A stretch of 6,820 nt of DNA from Saprospiraceae bacterium. GTDB taxonomy: Bacteria; Bacteroidota; Bacteroidia; Chitinophagales; Saprospiraceae. Under the pieces are notes generated by a model. That model saw only the letters and a list, made by a program, of their open reading frames with translations, ran no database searches and was not told the DNA's origin. Position numbers and translations under genes: made by a program. The stretch's first letter is position 1, and each line of letters opens with the position of its first letter. The DNA is taken from contig SLKL01000350.1 in NCBI GenBank assembly GCA_007134625.1, positions 1 to 6,820 of the forward strand, in the 5' to 3' direction. This document shows positions 1 through 6,310 of this stretch, piece after piece.

Positions 1-108
1 CACGCTTATTATCTAAACTACCAAAACAGACGTCCTGATTATATCAGTGCGTTTTTCAATGTAATCAACTGGAATGAAGTAGCGAGAAGATACGAAGCTG
101 CAAAATAG
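1..108 (+). CDS. Superoxide dismutase [Fe/Mn], C-terminal fragment (5' end outside window)
   Basis: The enzyme converts superoxide to hydrogen peroxide and oxygen in the cytoplasm, using one Fe or Mn per subunit. Only the last 35 codons are present, open from the first base to TAG at 106-108. They read [14 protein letters not shown] and then end in the [12 protein letters not shown] tail, which is the standard C-terminus of Fe/Mn-SODs. The first His corresponds to the last metal ligand of the DxWEHAYY motif. The Tyr three residues later and the Arg of NRRP are the conserved residues at the dimer interface and active site. The part that separates Fe from Mn enzymes lies outside the window, so I give no sodA/sodB symbol. 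The gene ends 26 bp before a strong terminator and converges on the M16 peptidase gene. Confidence 0.93.
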   Translation, partial: HAYYLNYQNRRPDYISAFFNVINWNEVARRYEAAK

Positions 109-133
109 TTTTCATTTTGATTAAAAATGGGTT

Positions 134-167
134 AAAAAGGGTGGATCTTGTGGTTCACCCTTTTTTA
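134..167 (+). terminator. Intrinsic terminator of the superoxide dismutase gene
   Basis: GGGTG (139-143) pairs with CACCC (156-160). The stem is extended by A134-138 pairing with T161-165, around a loop of about 12 nt that can close further by A-U and G-U pairs. A T6 run at 161-166 follows the GC core. Its place 26 bp after the stop codon fits a Rho-independent terminator. Confidence 0.8.
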
Positions 168-236
168 TTGGATATGGTATAAACTATTGGTGGTTCCTTT
201 TGCTTACGCTGCAAACCTTGGTACGACAGGCTCACC

Positions 237-267
237 AACCTACAGGGTTTTGAAAACCCTATAGGTT
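237..267. repeat. Hairpin repeat 1 (15-bp stem, AACCT...AGGTT ends)
   Basis: The arms 237-251 and 253-267 are inverted copies around G252. They match at 14 of 15 positions; the single exception is C243 opposite A261, which becomes a G-U pair if read from the - strand. The core is AGGGTTTT/AAAACCCT and the outer ends are AACCT/AGGTT. No T-run follows on either strand, so it is not a classical intrinsic terminator. It could still end or protect the transcript of the convergent peptidase gene, or be a dispersed palindromic repeat. It shares its outer ends with the hairpin at 332-365. Confidence 0.75.
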
Positions 268-331
268 TCTCAGCCCGGTTGGCTTTAGTAGGTCCAATGA
301 AGATTGATTAGAACGTATCACCCCTCATTAA

Positions 332-365
332 AAACCTGAGAGGTCTTGAAGCACCTCTTAGGTTT
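332..365. repeat. Hairpin repeat 2 (13-bp stem, AAACCT...AGGTTT ends)
   Basis: The arms 332-344 and 353-365 pair along 13 positions with one G-U (G338-T359), around an 8-nt loop CTTGAAGC. The ends AAACCT and AGGTTTC match those of the hairpin at 237-267, while the inner stem sequences differ. This suggests two members of one palindromic repeat class, or repeated folding with compensatory change. Confidence 0.72.
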
Positions 366-464
366 CAATACCCAATACTCGATAATTTGATCTATTGCCA
401 AATTTTTTGGGGTTTCAATCGATCATAAAATTTAACTCCCTTGTTATTTTATACAACAGCCTTT

Positions 465-1703
465 TTATTTTGCTGGCTCATAAGTGACAATGGAAGTATT
501 CTCTGGTCTGAAAATAGTTTTGGCTTCCCTTTTCAGGCCTTCTTCACTAACCCTCATGTATTCTTCAATTTCGGTATTCAGCAGATTCGCATTTCCCAGA
601 TTTTCATAATGCGCCAGATTCATGGCTTTGTGCAAGCTGCTCGTACATGAAAAAGCGTGAGAAGTAGCAAAGGTATTCTGTAGCTTTTCTATTTCAGAGG
701 AAACCACTTCCTCTGTTTTTACCGCTTCCAATACCTCCCAAATAGCTTGTTCCCCCTGCCGTGAACTAAAACCCTCATTCAACTTTCCCTCAATAATGAA
801 CAAACCCATATCATTGGCTCCATTTACATAGGCATCTACAGCAGAGAAAATTTCCATTTCTTCTACCAATTTTTCATTCAATCTGCACGATCTGCCAAGC
901 CCAAGCAAATCCGAAAGCAAATCAATGGAGGGAAAACGCTGATTTACCTTATCGGGAATGTGAAAAGCCATATAAACTGCAGGATGCGGGACCATTGCAA
1001 TCAGTTCCTTGCGCCGGAGCTCCTTTTGTTTGGGTTCTGACCCAAGATTTACTGAGCTCTCCCCTTCTGATGGGAGATCTTCAAACCAATTTTCAGCAGC
1101 TCTCAAAGCCTTGTCCTCATCGACATTACCGGCTATGGAGAGTACAGCATTGTCTGGTCTGTAGCGACTTTTATAAAAACGCTTAACCTCATCAAGACTT
1201 ATCCCGGCAATATGTTCAGGAGTCAATCCGATAGTCGGCCACTTGTAAGGGTATTTCTTATAAGCAAGGTGGTGGATATAATGCCACACATCCCCATAGG
1301 GTTCGTTGAGACAAGTTTCGTTGTACTCTTCCAGAACCACCGCTTTTTGTATATGGAAAGTCTTTTCATCTAGATTCAGAAAACCCATACGATCGGATTC
1401 CAGCCAAAGGGCAACATCAAGGTTTTTTCCCGGTAAAACCTGAAAATAATTGGTGATATCAGCATTGGTATAGGCGTTGTTTTCGCCCCCCGCAAGTTGC
1501 TGAGGTGTGTCGAAACTCGGTGCGTTTTTGCTGCCGCCAAACATCAGGTGCTCAAGAAGATGCGCCATTCCTGTCATGTGCGGAGGATCGAATTTGGATC
1601 CCGCATTATAAACGACATTGGTGACCACCATTGGAGTAAGCGGGTCTCTGTGGACCAAAACGACCAAGCCGTTGCTGAGTTGATGCCTGACGTATTCTAC
1701 CAT
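465..1703 (-). CDS. M16 family zinc metallopeptidase (pitrilysin/insulinase type)
   Basis: The 412-residue product is one M16B-sized protein of two similar halves, the clamshell fold that degrades peptides. The inverted zinc motif HxxEH is intact as H48-L-L-E51-H52: H48 and H52 bind zinc and E51 is the catalytic base. The third ligand is expected in the pair E125-E126 of VVLEEYNE. The N-terminal strand (SNGLVVLVHRD) and NNAYTNADITNYF (75-87) are typical of the active half. The GRSCRLNEKLVEE stretch near 267-279 matches the conserved start of the second half. No signal peptide or lipobox is visible, so a cytoplasmic location is likely. The ATG start sits at the usual distance before the first strand and 32 bp after a -7 promoter element. 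M16 genes of this size often occur in pairs; here no partner is adjacent, which suggests a homodimer or a partner elsewhere. Confidence 0.92.
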   Translation of the reverse strand: MVEYVRHQLSNGLVVLVHRDPLTPMVVTNVVYNAGSKFDPPHMTGMAHLLEHLMFGGSKNAPSFDTPQQLAGGENNAYTNADITNYFQVLPGKNLDVALWLESDRMGFLNLDEKTFHIQKAVVLEEYNETCLNEPYGDVWHYIHHLAYKKYPYKWPTIGLTPEHIAGISLDEVKRFYKSRYRPDNAVLSIAGNVDEDKALRAAENWFEDLPSEGESSVNLGSEPKQKELRRKELIAMVPHPAVYMAFHIPDKVNQRFPSIDLLSDLLGLGRSCRLNEKLVEEMEIFSAVDAYVNGANDMGLFIIEGKLNEGFSSRQGEQAIWEVLEAVKTEEVVSSEIEKLQNTFATSHAFSCTSSLHKAMNLAHYENLGNANLLNTEIEEYMRVSEEGLKREAKTIFRPENTSIVTYEPAK

Positions 1704-1735
1704 AGGTTTTCTATAAAGGTCTTTTTTTGGAAATG

Positions 1736-1743
1736 CAAAGGTA
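1736..1743 (-). promoter_or_regulatory. Promoter -7 element of the M16 peptidase gene
   Basis: Read on the - strand this is TACCTTTG, a perfect match to the Bacteroidota consensus TAnnTTTG. It would start transcription near 1730, leaving a leader of about 26 nt before the ATG at 1703. I see no good TTG -33 element at 19-21 bp upstream, so support comes from the -7 motif and its position only. Confidence 0.55.
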
Positions 1744-1979
1744 GGTATTAAAGAATGATTCTCAGTTTATGTTTGTTGAATAACTTTCTTCATTAGTTGC
1801 ATAACTAATATTGAAAAAACTTTATGGATACCATGATTTTTCTATGATGCTTTTATTAATGCATTTTTCTTAGATTTTTTTATTGAAGAATCTCGTCTTG
1901 TGCACAGTCCAGATAAAAAAAACGAAAATGGAAAGTTGTGTATGATAAACATTGAGTACACTTAGAAAAAGTATAATGA

Positions 1980-2095
1980 ACCACATAGGATCATAGGACA
2001 CATAGAACACATATGTTTTTAAATACTGATTTGAAACTAAGTGGAAACTATGTTTCTATTATAATTCCTGCGGCTTGATAAATTATCTATGTGGT
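1980..2095. repeat. CATAG repeat cluster bounded by a 9-bp inverted repeat
   Basis: ACCACATAG at 1980-1988 is matched in inverse orientation by CTATGTGGT at 2087-2095. Inside the left end CATAG recurs at 1984, 1992 and 2001, with a variant CATAT at 2010, so the spacing is 8-9 bp. A further CTATGTTTCTAT lies in the reverse orientation at about 2048-2059. The whole resembles a short interspersed element with inverted ends. It is too short to encode a transposase. I recall similar CACATAG-type repeats in other bacterial genomes but cannot verify identity here. Confidence 0.5.
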
Positions 2096-2312
2096 AGAAA
2101 ACGGATTTGCTACTTTCCTATTTGGACTAAATAATTATCATACTTGTGCCGTGTAAAAAACAAGAAAATGGCCAATAAATATGTTTTAATTGCAATATTT
2201 ATCTGGGCAGAGCACTAGTCATTTTATGAATTAAAGGTGACGGGACAAGCAAATTTCACCAATTTTCGATTGAAGAAGCTTCTGTTTATTCAATAAAGAT
2301 TTGATTTGTTAT

Positions 2313-2375
2313 TCTCGTTCCACACTCACACTTCTAAAATCGTATATCGTTAATCCGTGTTCGATGTTCAATTTC
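2313..2375. repeat. Degenerate 7-bp-periodic repeat
   Basis: When cut into heptads from 2320, seven successive units (2320-2368) all begin with C and end with T, for example CCACACT, CGTTAAT and CGATGTT. The units before and after partly keep the pattern. The inner bases vary, so this is a mosaic of related heptamers rather than a clean tandem array. A 7-bp period is incompatible with coding DNA. A second field of the same period lies at 6311-6459. Confidence 0.55.
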
Positions 2376-2471
2376 TATATTATCTCTAAATAGCTTTAAT
2401 TCGATAACTATCTTCATTACTGTTAGATATAGCATCCTCCCACTTTACAGTACAACTAAAGAAACACTCTT

Positions 2472-2479
2472 TACCTTTT
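2472..2479 (+). promoter_or_regulatory. Possible -7 promoter element of gabD
   Basis: TACCTTTT differs from the Bacteroidota TAnnTTTG consensus only at the last base. It lies 34 bp before the gabD ATG, implying a short A-rich leader. No convincing TTG -33 element is seen at the right distance, so this is a weak call. Confidence 0.3.
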
Positions 2480-2513
2480 TAGCGTTGACATAACAAACCA
2501 TTAAAATCTAAAA

Positions 2514-3965
2514 ATGACCTCACTACTAAAAAATCAAGCCTATATCAATGGAAAATGGATTGCTGCATCCGATCATTCCACATTCGAAGTAATCAATCCC
2601 GCAAGTGGTGAGATAGTTGAAAAAGTCTGTGACTGCTCAGAAACAGAAGTAAAAATGGCAATTGATGCTGCATGGAATGCATGGCACTCATGGAAAAACA
2701 GGACAGCGTATGACCGCTGCAATTTGCTGAGAAAATGGTTTGATTTGATCTTGGAAAACAGGATGGAACTGGCAGATATCATGACCATGGAACAGGGCAA
2801 GCCGCTGCATGAAGCTGAGGGTGAGATTCAGTATGCAGCCTCTTTTGTGGAGTGGTTTGCTGCGGAAGGTATCAGGACTTATGGGGAGACCATACCTGCT
2901 CCCGCCTCAAAATCCAGATTTGTAACCATTCGTCAGCCGGTGGGTGTGGTATCCGCCATTACTCCCTGGAACTTCCCATCAGCCATGATTACGAGAAAAG
3001 TAGCGCCGGCCTTAGCTGCAGGTTGCTCCGTAATTGTAAAACCTTCAGAGGAAACTCCGCTATCTGCACTGGCACTTGCAGCTCTTGCAGAAAAAGCCGG
3101 AATTCCAAACGGGGTGCTGAATGTAGTTACCACAAAGAATGCACCACTTTTCTCAGAAATCATTTTTTCTGATAAGCGGGTTAGAAAAATTTCCTTTACA
3201 GGTTCCACCGCAGTGGGCAAAAAACTGATGAAAGCAGCTGCCGACAATGTAAAGAAGATTTCTTTGGAACTGGGTGGGAATGCACCTTTTATCGTATTTG
3301 AAGATGCCAATATTCAGCAAGCAATAAAAGGAGTACGAACAGCAAAATTCAGGAACAATGGACAGGCCTGTATTGCGGCAAACAGGATTTTTATTCACGA
3401 AACGATTTATGAGGAGTTTGCAGCCAAGCTGGTAGAAAGAGTTGAAAAAATGCGAATGGGCGGAGGCACCGAAAAAGGAGTGGAACTAGGTCCCATGATT
3501 AATGAAAAGGCTTGCGAAAAACTGGATCGGCTGATTGCTGACGCTGTGAAAAAAGGAGCCAAAATATTGAATTCCAATGCCAATAACCAAAAGTCCGGAT
3601 TATTCTATCCTCCTGTAGTGCTGGGAAACTGCACCGAAGAAATGGATATTTTTCATGAAGAAATTTTTGGTCCTGTCGCAGCGCTTTACGTTTTCAATGA
3701 TTTTGATGAAGTAATCAAATTGGCTAATAAAACCAATTTCGGTTTAGCAGCCTATTTGTACAGTAAAGACGTCGCTCGTTGCTGGACTGCCGCGGAACAA
3801 TTGGAATACGGTATGACCGGTATTAACTCCGGATTCATTTCTGATGCCTCCGCTCCATTTGGCGGAATCAAAGAAAGTGGAATAGGCAGAGAGGGTAGCC
3901 GATACGGAATTGATGAATATCTCGAAATCAAATACATGAGCTTTGGAGGAATCTCGGCGCATTAA
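2514..3965 (+). CDS. gabD: Succinate-semialdehyde dehydrogenase (NAD(P)+), GabD/ALDH5 type
   Basis: The enzyme oxidises succinate semialdehyde to succinate, the last step of the GABA shunt, in the cytoplasm. The 483-residue length equals that of E. coli GabD (482), and similarity is visible end to end, including GEIQYAASFVEWFAAEG and the tail YGIDEYLEIKYM. Key ALDH residues are present: N153 in PWNFP, K176 in VKPSEETP, the GSTAVG cofactor loop (230-235), E252 in LELGGNAP, nucleophile C286 in NNGQACIAANR, and E383/F385 in EEIFGP. Positions equivalent to the succinate-semialdehyde-binding residues of human SSADH are kept as R161, R280 and S443. A288 stands where E. coli and human enzymes have the second Cys of the TCVC redox pair, so the known disulfide switch cannot form. 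E179 in KPSEE suggests a preference for NAD over NADP. No gabT is adjacent. Confidence 0.93.
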   Translation: MTSLLKNQAYINGKWIAASDHSTFEVINPASGEIVEKVCDCSETEVKMAIDAAWNAWHSWKNRTAYDRCNLLRKWFDLILENRMELADIMTMEQGKPLHEAEGEIQYAASFVEWFAAEGIRTYGETIPAPASKSRFVTIRQPVGVVSAITPWNFPSAMITRKVAPALAAGCSVIVKPSEETPLSALALAALAEKAGIPNGVLNVVTTKNAPLFSEIIFSDKRVRKISFTGSTAVGKKLMKAAADNVKKISLELGGNAPFIVFEDANIQQAIKGVRTAKFRNNGQACIAANRIFIHETIYEEFAAKLVERVEKMRMGGGTEKGVELGPMINEKACEKLDRLIADAVKKGAKILNSNANNQKSGLFYPPVVLGNCTEEMDIFHEEIFGPVAALYVFNDFDEVIKLANKTNFGLAAYLYSKDVARCWTAAEQLEYGMTGINSGFISDASAPFGGIKESGIGREGSRYGIDEYLEIKYMSFGGISAH

Positions 3966-4021
3966 ATTTCAGCTAAAAAATAAACCCACAGTTTGCGTGA
4001 TAAAGGTTGGTTCAAAATGAC

Positions 4022-4029
4022 TAACTTTG
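4022..4029 (+). promoter_or_regulatory. Promoter -7 element of the META lipoprotein gene
   Basis: TAACTTTG is a perfect TAnnTTTG match, 31 bp before the ATG at 4061. It predicts a start near 4036 and a leader of about 25 nt. TTG triplets at 3993 and 4007 are not at the preferred 19-21 bp spacing, so the -33 box is unclear. Confidence 0.55.
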
Positions 4030-4060
4030 CGGACGTTTTTTTCTTTAAAATATTCTAACT

Positions 4061-4534
4061 ATGAAAGCAATAGGATTCGTTTTATTTATCTACACTTTAA
4101 TACAGCTAATAGGCTGTAGTCCTGCTCTTGACCCCGAAGAACAAATGGATTTATTGATGGATCAGCGTTGGTTGTTGGAGAGTGTAGATGGTGTTGAGTC
4201 CTATCAGATTGACACTTTGCTCCCGAATTACCTGTCCTTTACTTCTGAAATGCCTGATGCAGCTATGGGCTTCGCCGGTTGCAATACCATAGCAGGAAGA
4301 TACCAATTAGATGGCAATAAGATAGAATTTGACAGGGTACTTACAGCCAATAAGGTATGTGATGATATGCAACTTGAAGAATTGTTGGTTGAAGCGATGA
4401 AGCAGACCAACAATTACAGAATAATTAATGATAAACTGGAGTTCTTAAATGATCGGCAAACGCTTGCAGTATTTACCAAAGACGAGGGAGAATATTTCTT
4501 GCCCGTACCTTTTGATTTGAATCAGGCACAGTAA
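4061..4534 (+). CDS. META/HslJ-domain lipoprotein
   Basis: The 157-residue product starts with a lipoprotein signal peptide: K2, a hydrophobic core at 4-17, and a lipobox LIGC with C19 as the lipidated residue. The mature protein begins CSPALDPEE and is therefore envelope-anchored. Residues about 35-140 form one META domain as in HslJ: W37 of the opening strand (RWLLESVDG), the signature GCNTIAGRY (73-81), and C100 in NKVCDD, followed by ELLVEAMKQTNNYRI and LEFLNDRQTLAVF. C74 and C100 are the usual conserved cysteine pair. The precise role of META-domain proteins is unknown; E. coli HslJ is a heat-inducible outer-membrane lipoprotein linked to novobiocin resistance. The gene has its own promoter element and sits 52 bp before the glycosyltransferase gene, so cotranscription is possible. 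Confidence 0.85.
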   Translation: MKAIGFVLFIYTLIQLIGCSPALDPEEQMDLLMDQRWLLESVDGVESYQIDTLLPNYLSFTSEMPDAAMGFAGCNTIAGRYQLDGNKIEFDRVLTANKVCDDMQLEELLVEAMKQTNNYRIINDKLEFLNDRQTLAVFTKDEGEYFLPVPFDLNQAQ

Positions 4535-4586
4535 TAACTTTTCTTCAGTTTATCCGTTCACCTGAGAGGTAACTAGCAAAAAAATC

Positions 4587-5585
4587 ATGCAAAAAGCTCT
4601 GATTATTCAAACTGCCTTTCTTGGTGACGTTATTCTGGCTACACCTATTATTGAAAAACTCAAGAAAGCATATCCCGGTATCACCATTGATTTTTTATTA
4701 AAAAAAGGGAATCAACCTCTTTTAGAAAATCACCCTCATCTTCGAAAGGTCTATCTCTTTGATAAGAAAGATAAGTGGAATAGTTTCTGGAGACTTACAG
4801 GACAGATTAGAAAGGAGAAATACAGTTTGGTCATCAATTTACATCGTTACTTTTCCAGTGGTATGTTTTCAGTCTTATCAGGTGCTAATCACATTATTGG
4901 ATTTGATAAAAACCCGCTCTCGTTTTTTTATCATCGAAAATATGCCCATCGCTTCGAGCCTGACAGTATGCTACATGAAATAGAAAGGAATCAAACCCTC
5001 TTATCTGAATTAATTGATGAGGAGATATTGATGCCTAGATTGTATCCAACTGAGGATGATTATCAAGCTGCGAGATGGAATAAACCCTATGTTTGTATTT
5101 GTCCCGCCTCAGTGTGGTACACCAAACAATGGCCTGTTCCAAATTGGATCAATTTAATTGATAAAATACCTGAGCACTACGACGTCATTCTTAGCGGAGG
5201 TCCCGCTGACAGGGAACTTTGTGATGAAATAGTAGCCGGAGTAAATCGCAAAGGAGTATATAATAAATCCGGAGATTATACCATGTTGGAGTCCATAGCA
5301 CTTATAGCCAAAGCCACTATGAATTATGTCAATGACTCTGCTCCACTCCATATGGCATCAGCTATGAATGCACCGGTTGCAGCCGTTTTCTGTTCTACTA
5401 TACCCGGCTTTGGCTTTTATCCACTTTCAGATCAATCCAAAGTTTTTGAAACTCCCAAGAAACTCTCATGTCGTCCATGTGGTATTCACGGTAGAAAAAG
5501 TTGTCCTGAGGGGCACTTTAGTTGTGTTAAGATGGATCACGAACCTATGATAGACTGGTTATTCAGGGCTGATGCAAAAAAATAA
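4587..5585 (+). CDS. GT9 glycosyltransferase, ADP-heptose:LPS heptosyltransferase-like
   Basis: The 332-residue product is a soluble GT-B enzyme of the WaaC/WaaF family, which transfers a sugar from a nucleotide donor to LPS at the inner face of the inner membrane. The N-terminal Rossmann half starts with IIQTAFLGDVILATP, where D14 matches the catalytic Asp of WaaC. The C-terminal half opens with ICPASVWYTKQWP, where K180 matches the phosphate-binding Lys. It also carries the family signature NDSAPLHMASA (249-259), with D250 and H255 in the donor site. Near the C-terminus C295, C298, C306 and C313, with H301 and H310, form a compact Cys/His cluster that occurs in part of GT9 and could bind a metal or form disulfides. 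The true donor and acceptor cannot be told from sequence. A near-match to the -7 motif, TAACTTTT, lies at 4535-4542. Confidence 0.85.
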   Translation: MQKALIIQTAFLGDVILATPIIEKLKKAYPGITIDFLLKKGNQPLLENHPHLRKVYLFDKKDKWNSFWRLTGQIRKEKYSLVINLHRYFSSGMFSVLSGANHIIGFDKNPLSFFYHRKYAHRFEPDSMLHEIERNQTLLSELIDEEILMPRLYPTEDDYQAARWNKPYVCICPASVWYTKQWPVPNWINLIDKIPEHYDVILSGGPADRELCDEIVAGVNRKGVYNKSGDYTMLESIALIAKATMNYVNDSAPLHMASAMNAPVAAVFCSTIPGFGFYPLSDQSKVFETPKKLSCRPCGIHGRKSCPEGHFSCVKMDHEPMIDWLFRADAKK

Positions 5586-5622
5586 GTCTTTAGGGATAAA
5601 ATTTAATAGTATTGGTGTTTTT

Positions 5623-5630
5623 TAATTTTG
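5623..5630 (+). promoter_or_regulatory. Promoter -7 element of the fatty acid hydroxylase gene
   Basis: TAATTTTG is a perfect match to TAnnTTTG. A transcript would start near 5636-5638, about 22 nt before the ATG at 5659. That is downstream of the TTG at 5632, so the motif also argues against the TTG as start codon. A TTT rather than TTG lies near the -33 position. Confidence 0.5.
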
Positions 5631-5658
5631 ATTGTGGACTATTACACTTCAAAAGAAT

Positions 5659-6306
5659 ATGAAAAATAATGCCAACTCAAAACAAGCAAGATTATTCCAA
5701 AATCCTCTTTTGGAGGCCTTGACAAGAACCTCACCCTTTATCAGCATACTGGTTTATCTGCCTGTCGTTATTGTACTGCTGTATGTCGCCATTCAGGTAA
5801 AGGGAATATCTGCATCTACGACATTTCTATGGTTTATTTTTGCTTTTTTATTCTGGACCCTTGCTGAGTATTTATTGCACAGATACCTGTTTCACTGGAT
5901 ATCTGATTCTAAATTTGTCATGCGGATGCATTATCTCATGCACGGCGTGCACCACGACTACCCCAATGATGAGGAAAGATTACTGATGCCACCTGTACCC
6001 GGATTATTGTTAGCTTCAATCCTCTTTGGCTTTTTTTATCTCTTTTTTCTGCTGTTGGGTATTCCTCATATCACCTGGGCATTTTTTCCCGGATTTTTTA
6101 TGGGGTATCTGCTGTATTCATTTGTACATTATTCCATTCACAAGTACAAACCACCGTCCTTCCTTAAACCACTTTGGATTCACCACAATCTCCATCACCA
6201 CAAATATCCTGACAAAGCCTTTGGGGTATCCTCGGCTTTCTGGGACAGAGTTTTTGGAACCCTTCCCCCCGAATCCGAATCCGGAAAAAAAATGGTGAGT
6301 AAGTAG
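5659..6306 (+). CDS. Membrane fatty acid hydroxylase (Scs7/FA2H type, sterol desaturase superfamily)
   Basis: The 215-residue integral membrane protein belongs to the di-metal hydroxylases. From the ATG at 5659 the histidine boxes are HRYLFH (H74, H79), HGVHH (H95, H98, H99), HYSIH (H157, H161) and HNLHH (H176, H179, H180). These are the ten positions, with the spacings I recall, that bind the two metals in yeast Scs7, so the enzyme should be active. About four membrane segments lie near 27-48, 52-69, 113-133 and 138-158, with the histidines on the cytoplasmic side. Scs7 and FA2H 2-hydroxylate the acyl chain of ceramides; many Bacteroidota make sphingolipids with hydroxylated chains, so that role is a fair inference, with sterol or carotenoid hydroxylation as alternatives. 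The N-terminal cytochrome b5 domain of the yeast protein is absent, so electrons must come from another protein. A TTG in frame at 5632 would add nine residues, but the promoter motif favours the ATG. Confidence 0.85.
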   Translation: MKNNANSKQARLFQNPLLEALTRTSPFISILVYLPVVIVLLYVAIQVKGISASTTFLWFIFAFLFWTLAEYLLHRYLFHWISDSKFVMRMHYLMHGVHHDYPNDEERLLMPPVPGLLLASILFGFFYLFFLLLGIPHITWAFFPGFFMGYLLYSFVHYSIHKYKPPSFLKPLWIHHNLHHHKYPDKAFGVSSAFWDRVFGTLPPESESGKKMVSK

Positions 6307-6310
6307 TTTA

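Larger units (their letters stand above)
168..464. other. Convergent intergenic region with repeat-like hairpins, no gene
   Basis: This gap separates the 3' ends of the superoxide dismutase gene (+) and the M16 peptidase gene (-). I see no coding frame in it. It holds a segment with a GACAGGCTCACCA core (about 218-238), two strong hairpins (237-267 and 332-365), and a weak AT-rich stem at 425-452 close to the peptidase stop. The first segment resembles a short repeat I recall from many bacterial genomes, but I cannot confirm this here. Confidence 0.6.
1744..2471. other. Long gene-free region with repeats between divergent genes
   Basis: This is most of the gap between the divergent M16 peptidase and gabD genes and is strongly AT-rich. 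I see no intact gene, tRNA or rRNA. It contains the CATAG repeat cluster (1980-2095), a short interrupted frame (2168-2296), a perfect 10-bp palindrome AGAAGCTTCT (2274-2283) and a 7-bp-periodic stretch (2313-2375). An unrecognised small RNA cannot be excluded from sequence alone. Confidence 0.6.

Noticed and set aside
425..452. Stem ATAAAA-TAAC/GTTA-TTTTAT as terminator of the M16 gene
   Set aside because: The stem is AT-rich with a 2-nt bulge and no T-run follows on the - strand; too weak to annotate as a terminator.
441..650. 69-codon + strand frame
   Set aside because: It lies antisense over the 3' end of the M16 peptidase gene; composition and lack of any recognisable motif mark it as a shadow.
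1497..1751. 84-codon + strand frame across the M16 start
   Set aside because: It is antisense to the HLLEH region of the peptidase and has no family features.
1980..2095. Insertion sequence
   Set aside because: Only 116 bp, no transposase frame and no clear target-site duplication; listed as a short repeat instead.
2236..2260. GGTGA/TCACC stem as a structured RNA or riboswitch
   Set aside because: Only five base pairs around a 15-nt loop, with no conserved motif of a known riboswitch.
2485..2490. TTGACA as a sigma-70 -35 box for gabD
   Set aside because: A -10 box 17 bp on would fall at the start codon, and Bacteroidota promoters use TTG/TAnnTTTG instead.
2933..3310. 125-codon - strand frame inside gabD
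   Set aside because: It is fully antisense to the conserved ALDH core; long antisense frames are common over such genes.
5632..5658. TTG-started N-terminal extension of the hydroxylase
   Set aside because: The TTG would lie at or before the predicted transcript start; the ATG at 5659 fits better.
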